Notes under the pieces: generated by a model
What the model was told of the DNA's origin: nothing
Database searches by the model: none
The model's input: only the letters and a program-made list of their open reading frames with translations
Position numbers and translations under genes: made by a program
Assembly: GCF_030733265.1 (NCBI RefSeq)
Contig: NZ_JASHJI010000011.1
Span: forward strand, 1-64,000
Source of the DNA: Roseibium sp. MMSF_3412
Lineage (GTDB): Bacteria; Pseudomonadota; Alphaproteobacteria; Rhizobiales; Stappiaceae
Direction of reading: 5' to 3'
DNA: 64,000 nt
Part shown: piece after piece, positions 17,117 to 24,309 of the stretch
Layout of the letters: the number at the start of each line of letters is the position of its first letter
Numbering within the stretch: position 1 is the stretch's first letter

Positions 17117-17889
17117 CCGTTCATTTCATCGGCGCGGGTCCCGGCGATCCCGATCTCATCACGGTGCGTGGCCTGAGGCTGATCCAGTCCTGCCCGGTCT
17201 GCCTCTATGCCGGCTCACTTGTGCCGGAACAGATCGTTGCCGCAGCGCCCCAAGGCGCCCGCGTGATCGACACTGCGCCCATGACGCTCGATGACATTAT
17301 CGGGGAAATCGCGAACGCCCACGAAGCGGGCCTGGATGTCGCCCGGGTCCATTCCGGCGATCCCTCGATCTACGGGGCCACGGCGGAACAGATGCGCCGG
17401 CTCGATGCACTCGGGATCGACTATGACGTGACACCCGGCGTACCGGCTTTTGCGGCGGCGGCCGCAGCGCTGAAAGCCGAACTGACGATCCCCGAGGTCG
17501 CACAGACGGTCATCGTCACCCGCACGGCGATGCAGTCGTCGGCCATGCCGAACAACGAGGATCTCGATACGCTCGGCAAGAGCGGCGCGACACTTGCGAT
17601 CCACCTTTCCATCCGGAACCTGCGTGAAATCGAACGTCAGCTGACGCCGCACTACGGTGCAGATTGTCCGGTGATCGTGGCTTACCGGGTCGGATGGCCG
17701 GACGAAACCTTCATTCGCGGCACGCTTTCGACGATTGCCGCAGGGGTCCGCAAGGCCAAGATCACCCGCACCGCCCTGATCTTTGTCGGTCATGCGCTGA
17801 AGCCGGGAGAAGACTTTCGCGACAGCGCGCTCTACGACGCCGACCATGTGCATGTTCTGAGGCCGAAGAAGAAAGCGAAGGCCTCCTGA
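17113..17889 (+). CDS. cobM: precorrin-4 C11-methyltransferase (CobM/CbiF)
   Basis: Methylates C-11 using SAM. 258 aa, complete: VHFIGAGPGDPDLITVRGLRL at the start, LVPEQIVAAAPQGARVIDTAPM, VARVHSGDPSIYGATAEQMRRL near residue 78, TPGVPAFAAAAAAL, and TLAIHLSIRNLREIERQL. Starts on the preceding stop (ATGA at 17113). It is the last gene of the plus-strand corrin operon before the 1.1-kb repeat region. Confidence 0.95.
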   Translation: MTVHFIGAGPGDPDLITVRGLRLIQSCPVCLYAGSLVPEQIVAAAPQGARVIDTAPMTLDDIIGEIANAHEAGLDVARVHSGDPSIYGATAEQMRRLDALGIDYDVTPGVPAFAAAAAALKAELTIPEVAQTVIVTRTAMQSSAMPNNEDLDTLGKSGATLAIHLSIRNLREIERQLTPHYGADCPVIVAYRVGWPDETFIRGTLSTIAAGVRKAKITRTALIFVGHALKPGEDFRDSALYDADHVHVLRPKKKAKAS

Positions 17890-17899
17890 CGGGGAGCCC

Positions 17900-18066
17900 C
17901 TCACCCTGACCCTCTCCCCAAGGGAGTGGGAAACAGGTGGGCGTGGAGACCCGCTCCGGACCTATTGAAGCCCTCAGAATGAGCTGAGATATCGGTGCCG
18001 TCCCGGACCCGATCCGGGACCTGCTGAACACGTGTCATGAGGCCCCGGCTCAGGGCCGGGGCGGCA
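17900..18066. repeat. long direct repeat I, copy 1
   Basis: Starts CTCACCCTGACCCTCTCCC, continues through GGGAAACAGGTGGGCGTGGA and the two palindromes, and ends in GGGGCGGCA. Copy 2 is at 18218-18384 in the same orientation with only scattered differences. Confidence 0.8.
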
Positions 18067-18146
18067 CCCAGGTTCTCCTTGTCTATCCAACGAGATGAGG
18101 GATTTGTGTCACGCACATTACCACCCGCAAACCCGATCACCTCTCC
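18066..18146. repeat. direct repeat II, copy 1
   Basis: Begins ACCCAGGTTCTCCTTGTCT and includes GGGATTTGTGTCACGCACAT and TACCACCCGCAAACCCGATC. The second copy is at 18734-18814 with a few substitutions. Each copy directly follows a CCCCGGCTCA palindrome. Confidence 0.8.
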
Positions 18147-18217
18147 CCGTGGGAGAGGTCGGCCTGAAAGGCCGGGTGAGGGATCATAGCTGTGAACGCT
18201 CCTAAGGCGTTTGCCTC

Positions 18218-18384
18218 CTCACCCTGACCCTCTCCCGGCGGGAGCGGGAAACAGGTGGGCGTGGAGACCCGCTCCGGACCTATGGAAGCCCTCAGAATGA
18301 GCTGAGATATCGGTACCGTCCCGGACCCGATCCGGGACCTGCGCAGCGCCATGCAAAAGGCCCCGGCTCAGGGCCGGGGCGGCA
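18218..18384. repeat. long direct repeat I, copy 2
   Basis: Near-identical, same-orientation copy of 17900-18066. Differences include CCAAGGGAGT against CGGCGGGAGC near the start and ATTGAAG against ATGGAAG. Confidence 0.8.
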
Positions 18385-18733
18385 ATGAATGCGGGGCAAT
18401 GAGGTCCTGTTCAACTCTCCTCTTTCATCAACGCGTTCAGGCGCCAATTGTCCGTTCGTCCTGGAAAACCTAAATGACCCGTCATTGCCGGACCTGATCC
18501 GGCAATCCAGGCCGTTCCGGCGCCCCAAACTCTATCCCCGATCCGGGAAAGGTCACGGCATGGGTCCCATGGTCGAGCCATGGGACGACCGGAGAAATAA
18601 GGAGGACAACGAAGATCGGGGGTAAGGGTGCGTGTTTGTCGCGCGCGCTCAACAAACCGCCAGTGCCGTCCCGGACCTGATCCGGGACCTGAGCAGCGCC
18701 CGACAAGAGGCCCCGGCTCAAGGCCGGGGCGGC

Positions 18734-18814
18734 ACCCAGGTTCTCCTCGTCTTTCCTACGAGATTAGGGATTTGTGTCACGCACATTACCACCCGCAAAC
18801 CCGATCACCTCTCC
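18734..18814. repeat. direct repeat II, copy 2
   Basis: Same-orientation copy of 18066-18146, directly after the third palindrome pair (18668-18732). Confidence 0.8.
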
Positions 18815-19027
18815 CAGATGGAGAGGGAAAACGGGGCGTGCGCAGACACCGTTTTCACTGCTCCGCTGAGCCTGCGGATCAAGATCCGGTATCCGCGCCG
18901 TCCCGGACCTGATCCGGGACCTGCTCAGCGTTTGGCAAAAGGCCCCGGCTCAGGGCCGTACCGGCGATCAGAAGCTGATGAGGATGCGCAGAAACATGCC
19001 AGCCGGACAGAGTCAGGCGTTTCCGTT

Positions 19028-20353
19028 TTATGCCTTTTGTTGCGCGATCACATGGGCAAACGACCCCATCACGGAACCGGCCCTCAGCCCCATGTCAGGC
19101 AAGGTATTGCCTTCGGCATCAGTTGCACGGAAAAGACGATCCGCCTCGCCTTCCCTTGCGATGGTGGCGTAATGAAATTCGTGTGCCGTGAGAGAGGTGT
19201 CCCAGGGCAGTCCGCCAATGGGCTCAAGCCTGCGGTATCCGAGGTGCCTCTTGCGGGTTTCAAACGAGGTTTCCAGTGGCAGAAGCCCGAGCATTTCGTG
19301 CCTTGCACCATCGGCATCAACAAGCCCTTCGCCAAGAACCATGTAGCCGCCGCATTCACCATAGATGAGACGACCCGCGCGCGCGGCTTCTCCCAGACCG
19401 GCTTTGAAGTTTCCGGCAGCTGCCAGCGCCGCCGCGTGAAGTTCGGGATAGCCACCGGGCAGGAAAACAGCGTCGGAACCTGGATCGGGCGCTTCGTCGC
19501 CGAGCGGTGAAAAGAAGCTGAGCTCCGCGCCCTGGCTACGCCAGAAATCCAGCACATGATGATAGGAAAAGGCAAAGGCGACGTCCCGCGCTATTGCGAT
19601 CCGTTGGCCCAACGGTGCCGGCAACCGCGCCCTTTCACTGTTCCGGCTGGCAATGATGCCGGACGCAGCTGCAATCGCGGCCAAGTCGACATTCCGGGTG
19701 CAAAGTTCCGCGGCCCTTTCCAGAAAGGCCTCAAGGTCGGGATGCTCGAAGGCCTGCACAAGGCCCAAATGCCTTTCCGGCAGAAGCAGATCCGAAGTCC
19801 TCGGCATCGCGCCGAAAACCGTTATGCCGAGGGGGCCGAGAGCGGTTCGCAGCATATTTTCATGACGCGTGCTGCCAACGCGATTGAGGATGACCCCGGC
19901 AATCTCTATGTCATTGCGGTAGGTCCGGAAACCGTGCACCAGCGCTGCGACCGACTGGGATTGCCGGGCGCAGTCGACAACCAGAACAACGGGAAGGGAA
20001 AGCGTTGCGGCGAGTTGTGCGGCCGACCCCTGGCCGTTCGCAGCCCCGTCGAAAAGCCCCATGGCGCCTTCGACAAGAAGAAGATCGTGCCCTGCCCCTT
20101 GTCTGGCTGCGAGGGCAGATACCGTCACGCCGTCCATTGCCCAGGCATCGAGATTGAGACAGGGCGTGCCGCTTGCCGCTTCATGGAATCTCGGATCGAT
20201 ATAGTCCGGGCCGGATTTCGCAGAGACAATGGAATTCCCGGCATTCCTGAGTGCCCGGATCAATGCCAATGTGAGCGTGGTCTTGCCCGCCCCGGAGGAC
20301 GGCGCGGCGATCAGAAGACCCCTGGCCGCGTCTCCGTCAGGTTCAGCCGGCAT
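19028..20353 (-). CDS. cobB: cobyrinate a,c-diamide synthase (CobB/CbiA)
   Basis: ATP- and glutamine-dependent amidation of the ring a and c carboxylates. 441 aa: an N-terminal P-loop of the dethiobiotin-synthetase type (LLIAAPSSGAGKTTLTLALIRAL), KSGPDYIDPRFH, then a C-terminal glutaminase-like domain with nucleophile region GRLIYGECGGYMVLGEG near residue 335 (Cys) and a His near LTAHEFHYA. The start overlaps the cobA stop by 11 bp. Transcribed towards cobM, separated from it by the repeat region. Confidence 0.95.
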   Translation of the reverse strand: MPAEPDGDAARGLLIAAPSSGAGKTTLTLALIRALRNAGNSIVSAKSGPDYIDPRFHEAASGTPCLNLDAWAMDGVTVSALAARQGAGHDLLLVEGAMGLFDGAANGQGSAAQLAATLSLPVVLVVDCARQSQSVAALVHGFRTYRNDIEIAGVILNRVGSTRHENMLRTALGPLGITVFGAMPRTSDLLLPERHLGLVQAFEHPDLEAFLERAAELCTRNVDLAAIAAASGIIASRNSERARLPAPLGQRIAIARDVAFAFSYHHVLDFWRSQGAELSFFSPLGDEAPDPGSDAVFLPGGYPELHAAALAAAGNFKAGLGEAARAGRLIYGECGGYMVLGEGLVDADGARHEMLGLLPLETSFETRKRHLGYRRLEPIGGLPWDTSLTAHEFHYATIAREGEADRLFRATDAEGNTLPDMGLRAGSVMGSFAHVIAQQKA

Positions 20354-21209
20354 CTGCCGAGCGGCCTTCGGGCCTCAGGCCCAGCGGGTCGGAATTCAGC
20401 ACCTTGCCCGACATCGCGCCGAGCCAGTCAAGACCTTCCCGCAGGCGGACGACTTCGCCGACACAAACAATCGCCGGCGGTTTGATCCCGGCAACCTTCG
20501 CTTCTTCGGAACACCGGCCCAGCGTGGTTTCGAGAACCTGTTGCCCGGCCAAAGACGCATTGCACACGATGCCCACAGGTTCGTCCACCGATCGTCCACA
20601 CGCAACAAGCTTAGCCGCTATCGTCTCCAGATGCTTCATCGCCATATACATCACGATGACAGGCGATCCCTTTGCGATGCCGTCCCAGTTGACGGCATCG
20701 GGCGTCAGTCCGGTCTGATCGTGTCCGGTCAGGAACGTCACGGCCTGATTGCAGTCGCGGTGAGTTGCCGGAATTCCGGCATAGGCAAGACCGCCGATCC
20801 CGGCGGTGACGCCTGGAATGATCCGGAAAGGCACGCCTGCTTCCACAAGCCCGAGTGCTTCCTCACCGCCGCGTCCGAACACAAAAGGATCGCCGCCCTT
20901 GAGGCGCAAGACGCGTTTGCCCGCCCGCGCGTAGTCGATCAGCTTCAACGTGATGTCGCGCTGTTTCGGGCTCGGCTTGCCGCCGCGTTTGCCGGCATAG
21001 TCGGTAATCGTACCGGGCTTTACCCAATCCAGAATGCTCTTGTCGACAAGAGCGTCGTAGACGACGACGTCCGCCTGACGCAAACCGTTGACCGCGTGCA
21101 GCGTCAACAGCCCCGGATCGCCCGGACCCGCACCCGCAAGCCAGACCCAACCGGATTCGAATTCCGGAAGTCCCTGAGGCAGGTTGTTGTTCAGTTCCGA
21201 CACAGTCAT
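20343..21209 (-). CDS. cobA: uroporphyrinogen-III C-methyltransferase (CobA/SUMT)
   Basis: Makes precorrin-2 from uroporphyrinogen III, the entry point of siroheme and cobalamin synthesis. 288 aa: VWLAGAGPGDPGLLTLHAVNGL near residue 26, VVYDALV, RLKGGDPFVFGRGGEEALGL near 105, IIPGVTAGIGGLAYAGIPATHR, and TLVMYM-like VIVMYMAMKHLE. No fused dehydrogenase/ferrochelatase half as in CysG. First gene of a cobA-cobB minus-strand pair, divergent from cbiD with a 130-bp gap that shows no riboswitch. Confidence 0.95.
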   Translation of the reverse strand: MTVSELNNNLPQGLPEFESGWVWLAGAGPGDPGLLTLHAVNGLRQADVVVYDALVDKSILDWVKPGTITDYAGKRGGKPSPKQRDITLKLIDYARAGKRVLRLKGGDPFVFGRGGEEALGLVEAGVPFRIIPGVTAGIGGLAYAGIPATHRDCNQAVTFLTGHDQTGLTPDAVNWDGIAKGSPVIVMYMAMKHLETIAAKLVACGRSVDEPVGIVCNASLAGQQVLETTLGRCSEEAKVAGIKPPAIVCVGEVVRLREGLDWLGAMSGKVLNSDPLGLRPEGRSADAG

Positions 21210-21339
21210 CTTTCCTGTGTATCCGGCAAATCATCGGACGCCAAGCAAATCAGCGATAGAAATCGAAAGGAATGCGACATTTCAGTCAATTACGCGGCTG
21301 AAGCGCGCACCGGCGCAAGACTTCGGCTATAGAGGAAGC

Positions 21340-22437
21340 ATGTCGAAGACCGAGCCGAAAGAACTGAGACGGGGCTGGACCACCGGCGCATGCGCGACCG
21401 CAGCGGCCAAGGCTGCGTTTACCGCTCTTCAAAACGGCACGTTTCCCGATCCGGTGACAATTACCCTGCCCAAGGGCGGAACCGCGGATTTCGTTCTGAC
21501 CAGGCACGGCCTCTCCAACGGGGCCGCCTTTGCGACAATCACCAAGGATGCGGGCGATGATCCGGATGTGACCCATGGCGCGCTGATCACGTCCACCGTG
21601 CGCATGCTGCCCGGCGGCGAAGGCGTCCGGTTCAAGGCTGGTGAAGGCGTCGGAACAGTCACCCGTCCGGGATTGCCCATCCCGCCCGGCGAGCCCGCCA
21701 TCAATCCCGTGCCGCGACAGATGATCAAGACCGCTCTTTCGGAGGCCGCGGCCACACTCGGCGTTGCGCCTGACGCAGAGGTTGAAATCTCGATCGAAGG
21801 CGGTGCGGAGCTTGCATTGAAAACCATGAACGCACGGCTTGGGATCGTAGGCGGATTGTCAGTGCTCGGCACAACGGGAATCGTGCGGCCGTTTTCCTGT
21901 GCCGCGTGGATCGCCTCGATCCACCGGGGTATCGACGTCGCCCGTGCGGTCGGGCTGAACCATGTCGTCGGTGCCACCGGATCGGCATCGGAAGACGCAG
22001 TCCGCAGCCGATATTCGCTCGACGAAACGGCCTACCTGGACATGGGCGATTTTGCCGGCGGGTTGCTCAAGTATCTGCGTCTGCACCCGGTTGAAAAGCT
22101 GACGCTTTCCGGAGGCTTCGCGAAATTCTCAAAGCTCGCCCATGGGGCGCTGGATCTGCATTCAGGGCGCAGTTCGGTCGATTTCGCCTTCTTGCAGGAC
22201 CTGCTCACGGAAGCCGGAGCCTCTCCGTCCCTTGTTGCGGACGCCGCCAAGGCAAACACCGCCAAGGAGGTTCTCGACAGATCCCGTGAAGAAGAGCTCG
22301 ATCTGAGCCGCCTTCTGGCAAGGCGCACGAAACAGGAGGTTCGCCAGATCCTCAGGGACGCACCGATTGCGCTGGAGGTCCTGATCACGGACCGGGACGG
22401 TACTATCCTCGGAGAAAGCGGTTTTGACGAAGACTGA
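21340..22437 (+). CDS. cbiD: cobalt-precorrin-5B C1-methyltransferase (CbiD)
   Basis: C-1 methylation in the cobalt-first corrin pathway, replacing the aerobic CobF step. 365 aa from ATG 21340 (GAGGAAGC just upstream; the open frame back to 21184 is not family-like): ELRRGWTTGACATAAAKAA at the N-terminus is the family signature, followed by ITLPKGG, GEGVGTVTRPGL and VVGATGSASEDAVRSRYSL. The end overlaps the TTG start of cobK by 14 bp. Confidence 0.94.
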   Translation: MSKTEPKELRRGWTTGACATAAAKAAFTALQNGTFPDPVTITLPKGGTADFVLTRHGLSNGAAFATITKDAGDDPDVTHGALITSTVRMLPGGEGVRFKAGEGVGTVTRPGLPIPPGEPAINPVPRQMIKTALSEAAATLGVAPDAEVEISIEGGAELALKTMNARLGIVGGLSVLGTTGIVRPFSCAAWIASIHRGIDVARAVGLNHVVGATGSASEDAVRSRYSLDETAYLDMGDFAGGLLKYLRLHPVEKLTLSGGFAKFSKLAHGALDLHSGRSSVDFAFLQDLLTEAGASPSLVADAAKANTAKEVLDRSREEELDLSRLLARRTKQEVRQILRDAPIALEVLITDRDGTILGESGFDED

Positions 22438-23185
22438 TCACATCCTGCTGCTCGCCGGAACGTTCGAGGCGCGCCAGCTCGCAAAGCAGCTTTCGGCTCG
22501 TTTTAGAGGGTCCCGTCTGACGGCGTCCTTTGCCGGGGTCGTCAAGGATCTGCCGGACCTGGATGTGCCGACCAGGACAGGCGGCTTCGGCGGTGTTGCG
22601 GGACTGAGCAGCTTTCTGTGCGCGGAACGTGTCACCCTTGTCATTGATGCGACCCACCCGTTCGCCGCGCAAATGAGCCGGAATGCGGCAGATGCCTGCG
22701 CAGCCCTGCAGCTTCCTCTGATCCGGCTGGAGCGGCCTGTTTGGACCTCGCTTCCGGGCGATACCTGGAGGCACTTCGATACGATGCAGGCCGCATCCCG
22801 GGCTCTTCCACAAGGTGCAAGGGCGTTTCTCGCCGTCGGCCGCAAGGAAATCCGGCACTTCACGCCGCGTGACGATGTTTATGGCCTTGCCCGGATGATC
22901 GAAGCGCCGCCGCAACCGCTGCCGGCGGGTTGGGACCTGGTTCTACAGCGCCCGTCGCAATCAGCTTTTGAAGAAGCGGATCTGCTGCGGAACCACGGCA
23001 TCACGCATGTTGTGACGAAGAACAGCGGCGGGGGCCGCGCCTACGCGAAGATCGAAGCTGCGCGCAGGCTCAAGCTGCCCGTCTTCGTGATCGACCGGCC
23101 GCAACTGCCTGAGGCTGAGACGGCGGCGGACATTGAGGGTATCCTCGAAAAGGCACGGTTTCTGACGGATCAAACTGGCAGTTGA
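22424..23185 (+). CDS. cobK: precorrin-6A reductase (CobK/CbiJ)
   Basis: NAD(P)H-dependent reduction of (cobalt-)precorrin-6A. 253 aa with ILLLAGTFEARQLAKQL at the N-terminus, VIDATHPFAAQMSRNA near residue 70, PLIRLERPVW, FLAVGRKEI, and VTKNSGGGRAYAKIEAARRL near 195. The start is TTG 22424, with GGAGAAAG about 8 nt upstream and no better ATG nearby. It ends 9 bp before the convergent WecG-type gene. Confidence 0.92.
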   Translation: MTKTDHILLLAGTFEARQLAKQLSARFRGSRLTASFAGVVKDLPDLDVPTRTGGFGGVAGLSSFLCAERVTLVIDATHPFAAQMSRNAADACAALQLPLIRLERPVWTSLPGDTWRHFDTMQAASRALPQGARAFLAVGRKEIRHFTPRDDVYGLARMIEAPPQPLPAGWDLVLQRPSQSAFEEADLLRNHGITHVVTKNSGGGRAYAKIEAARRLKLPVFVIDRPQLPEAETAADIEGILEKARFLTDQTGS

Positions 23186-23194
23186 AACGCAGCG

Positions 23195-23968
23195 TCAGAT
23201 TTCGGATTTACCGTATTTGAGCCTGATGAGCGCAGCAAAGAAACGAGGTATTCCGATGACGTAGCGGCGGAACAGACGACGCGGTTCCTGCAGCAGGCGG
23301 AACAGCCACTCCAAACCTGCGGCCTGAACCATCTTCGGAGCCCTGATCACCGATCCCGACAGGAAGTCGAACAGGGCACCGACACCGATCGCAACGGTCG
23401 CATCCAGGTTCGCCCGGTTCTGAACGATAAAGTCTTCCTGCCGTGGATTGCCCATGCCGACGAGAAGAAGATCCGGCGCGGCGCGATTGATTTCCGAGCA
23501 AACGGCACTGCAATCGCTCATGTCGAAGTAGCCGTTGCGCGCACCCACGACCTGATGCTGGGGATAGACCCGCTCGATGTGATCCTTTGCCAGCTGAACA
23601 CGGGCCTCGCTTGCACCAAGCAGAAAAATCCGAAGCGGCACATCAATGTCGGCCAGTATTGCCGGAACCAGATCGGTCCCGTTCAGATTGTCCGGGAACC
23701 GCTCGCCGGTCAGAAAGCGGCCGGCAAGGTCGATACCGACACCATCGTTCAGCAGGGTCATTTCCTGCAACGTTGCCGCAAAGGCCGGATTGTCGAGTGC
23801 GGTCAGCGTCGTGTGTGCGTTGCAGATGGCGATTTCGACCGGATAATGCAGCTTGACGGATGTACGGACCAGCTGGACAGCTTCTTGCGTCGTCATCCGC
23901 AGAATCGACAGGGGTCCAATGACCGCCGCGCCAACCCTGACCGGAAGGTTCAAATCCACTTTATTCAT
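23195..23968 (-). CDS. WecG/TagA/CpsF-family glycosyltransferase
   Basis: Probable cytoplasmic-face sugar transferase (GT26) adding the second sugar to a lipid-linked repeat unit. 257 aa from ATG 23968, or 267 aa from GTG 23998; no clear ribosome site separates the two. Family blocks: NAHTTLTALDNPAF, LLNDGVGIDLAGRFL near residue 75, LLGASEARVQLAKDHI, ARNGYFD, LLLVGMGNPRQEDFI near 165, and AIGVGALFDFLSG. First gene of the polysaccharide region, divergent from the Wzz-like gene. Confidence 0.9.
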   Translation of the reverse strand: MNKVDLNLPVRVGAAVIGPLSILRMTTQEAVQLVRTSVKLHYPVEIAICNAHTTLTALDNPAFAATLQEMTLLNDGVGIDLAGRFLTGERFPDNLNGTDLVPAILADIDVPLRIFLLGASEARVQLAKDHIERVYPQHQVVGARNGYFDMSDCSAVCSEINRAAPDLLLVGMGNPRQEDFIVQNRANLDATVAIGVGALFDFLSGSVIRAPKMVQAAGLEWLFRLLQEPRRLFRRYVIGIPRFFAALIRLKYGKSEI

Positions 23969-24309
23969 CGAATGAGCGCCATACTGTACTGAATGCACTT
24001 TTTCGTCTTTTCTTAATTCAGGATCATATCGTCTTAGCGCGAATACAATTAAAATAACTTAATAAGAAATCACCTGAGATTTTTACTATTAATACTTAGT
24101 TCCAAAAAAGATAAAATTTGAACTGGTTTTTCACTCGCTTTGAGATAACGCACCAATCTGTCCCGAAAACAGACCATTCATTTGCGATGCGTTAATCATG
24201 TTTGTTTACCAATCGGTCTGATGACCAATCGCGCCGGGACAACACGGACAGGGCGTGATCAATTGAAATGCGCGCAGCTGCTGAAGCAAACCTGAAGTTC
24301 GACCGCTGA
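23969..24309. promoter_or_regulatory. AT-rich divergent promoter region
   Basis: About 340 bp between divergent polysaccharide genes, clearly richer in A/T than its surroundings (for example TTAAAATAACTTAATAAG near 24050 and TACTATTAATACTTAG near 24085). Several TTGAAC/TTTACT and TAAAAT-like hexamers could serve as promoters but I cannot single one out. Such islands are typical binding sites for MucR/Ros or H-NS-like silencers at exopolysaccharide loci (inference). Confidence 0.5.

Larger units (their letters stand above)
17890..19027. repeat. 1.1-kb intergenic region filled with palindromic and direct repeats
   Basis: No credible gene is present. The stretch consists of repeated modules. 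GTCCCGGA(C/T)... palindromes occur at 18000-18023, 18318-18341, 18668-18691 and 18900-18923. Each is followed ~18 bases later by a GGCCCCGGCTCAGGGCCGG-type palindrome (18041, 18359, 18709, 18941). Variants occur at 18482-18509 and 18565-18589. Longer direct repeats join these into blocks. The region sits between convergent cobM and cobB, where transcripts meet, and resembles REP/BIME-type repeats. Confidence 0.8.

Noticed and set aside
17890..19027. CRISPR array
   Set aside because: Repeats are palindromic modules of differing length with irregular spacing and no uniform spacers; no cas genes.
18632..19510. 292-codon plus-strand frame across the repeat region and cobB 3' end
   Set aside because: Made of palindromic repeat units and antisense cobB sequence.
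23940..23970. tRNA T-arm-like GGTTCAAATCC
   Set aside because: It is codons of the WecG-type gene; no acceptor or anticodon stems can be formed around it.
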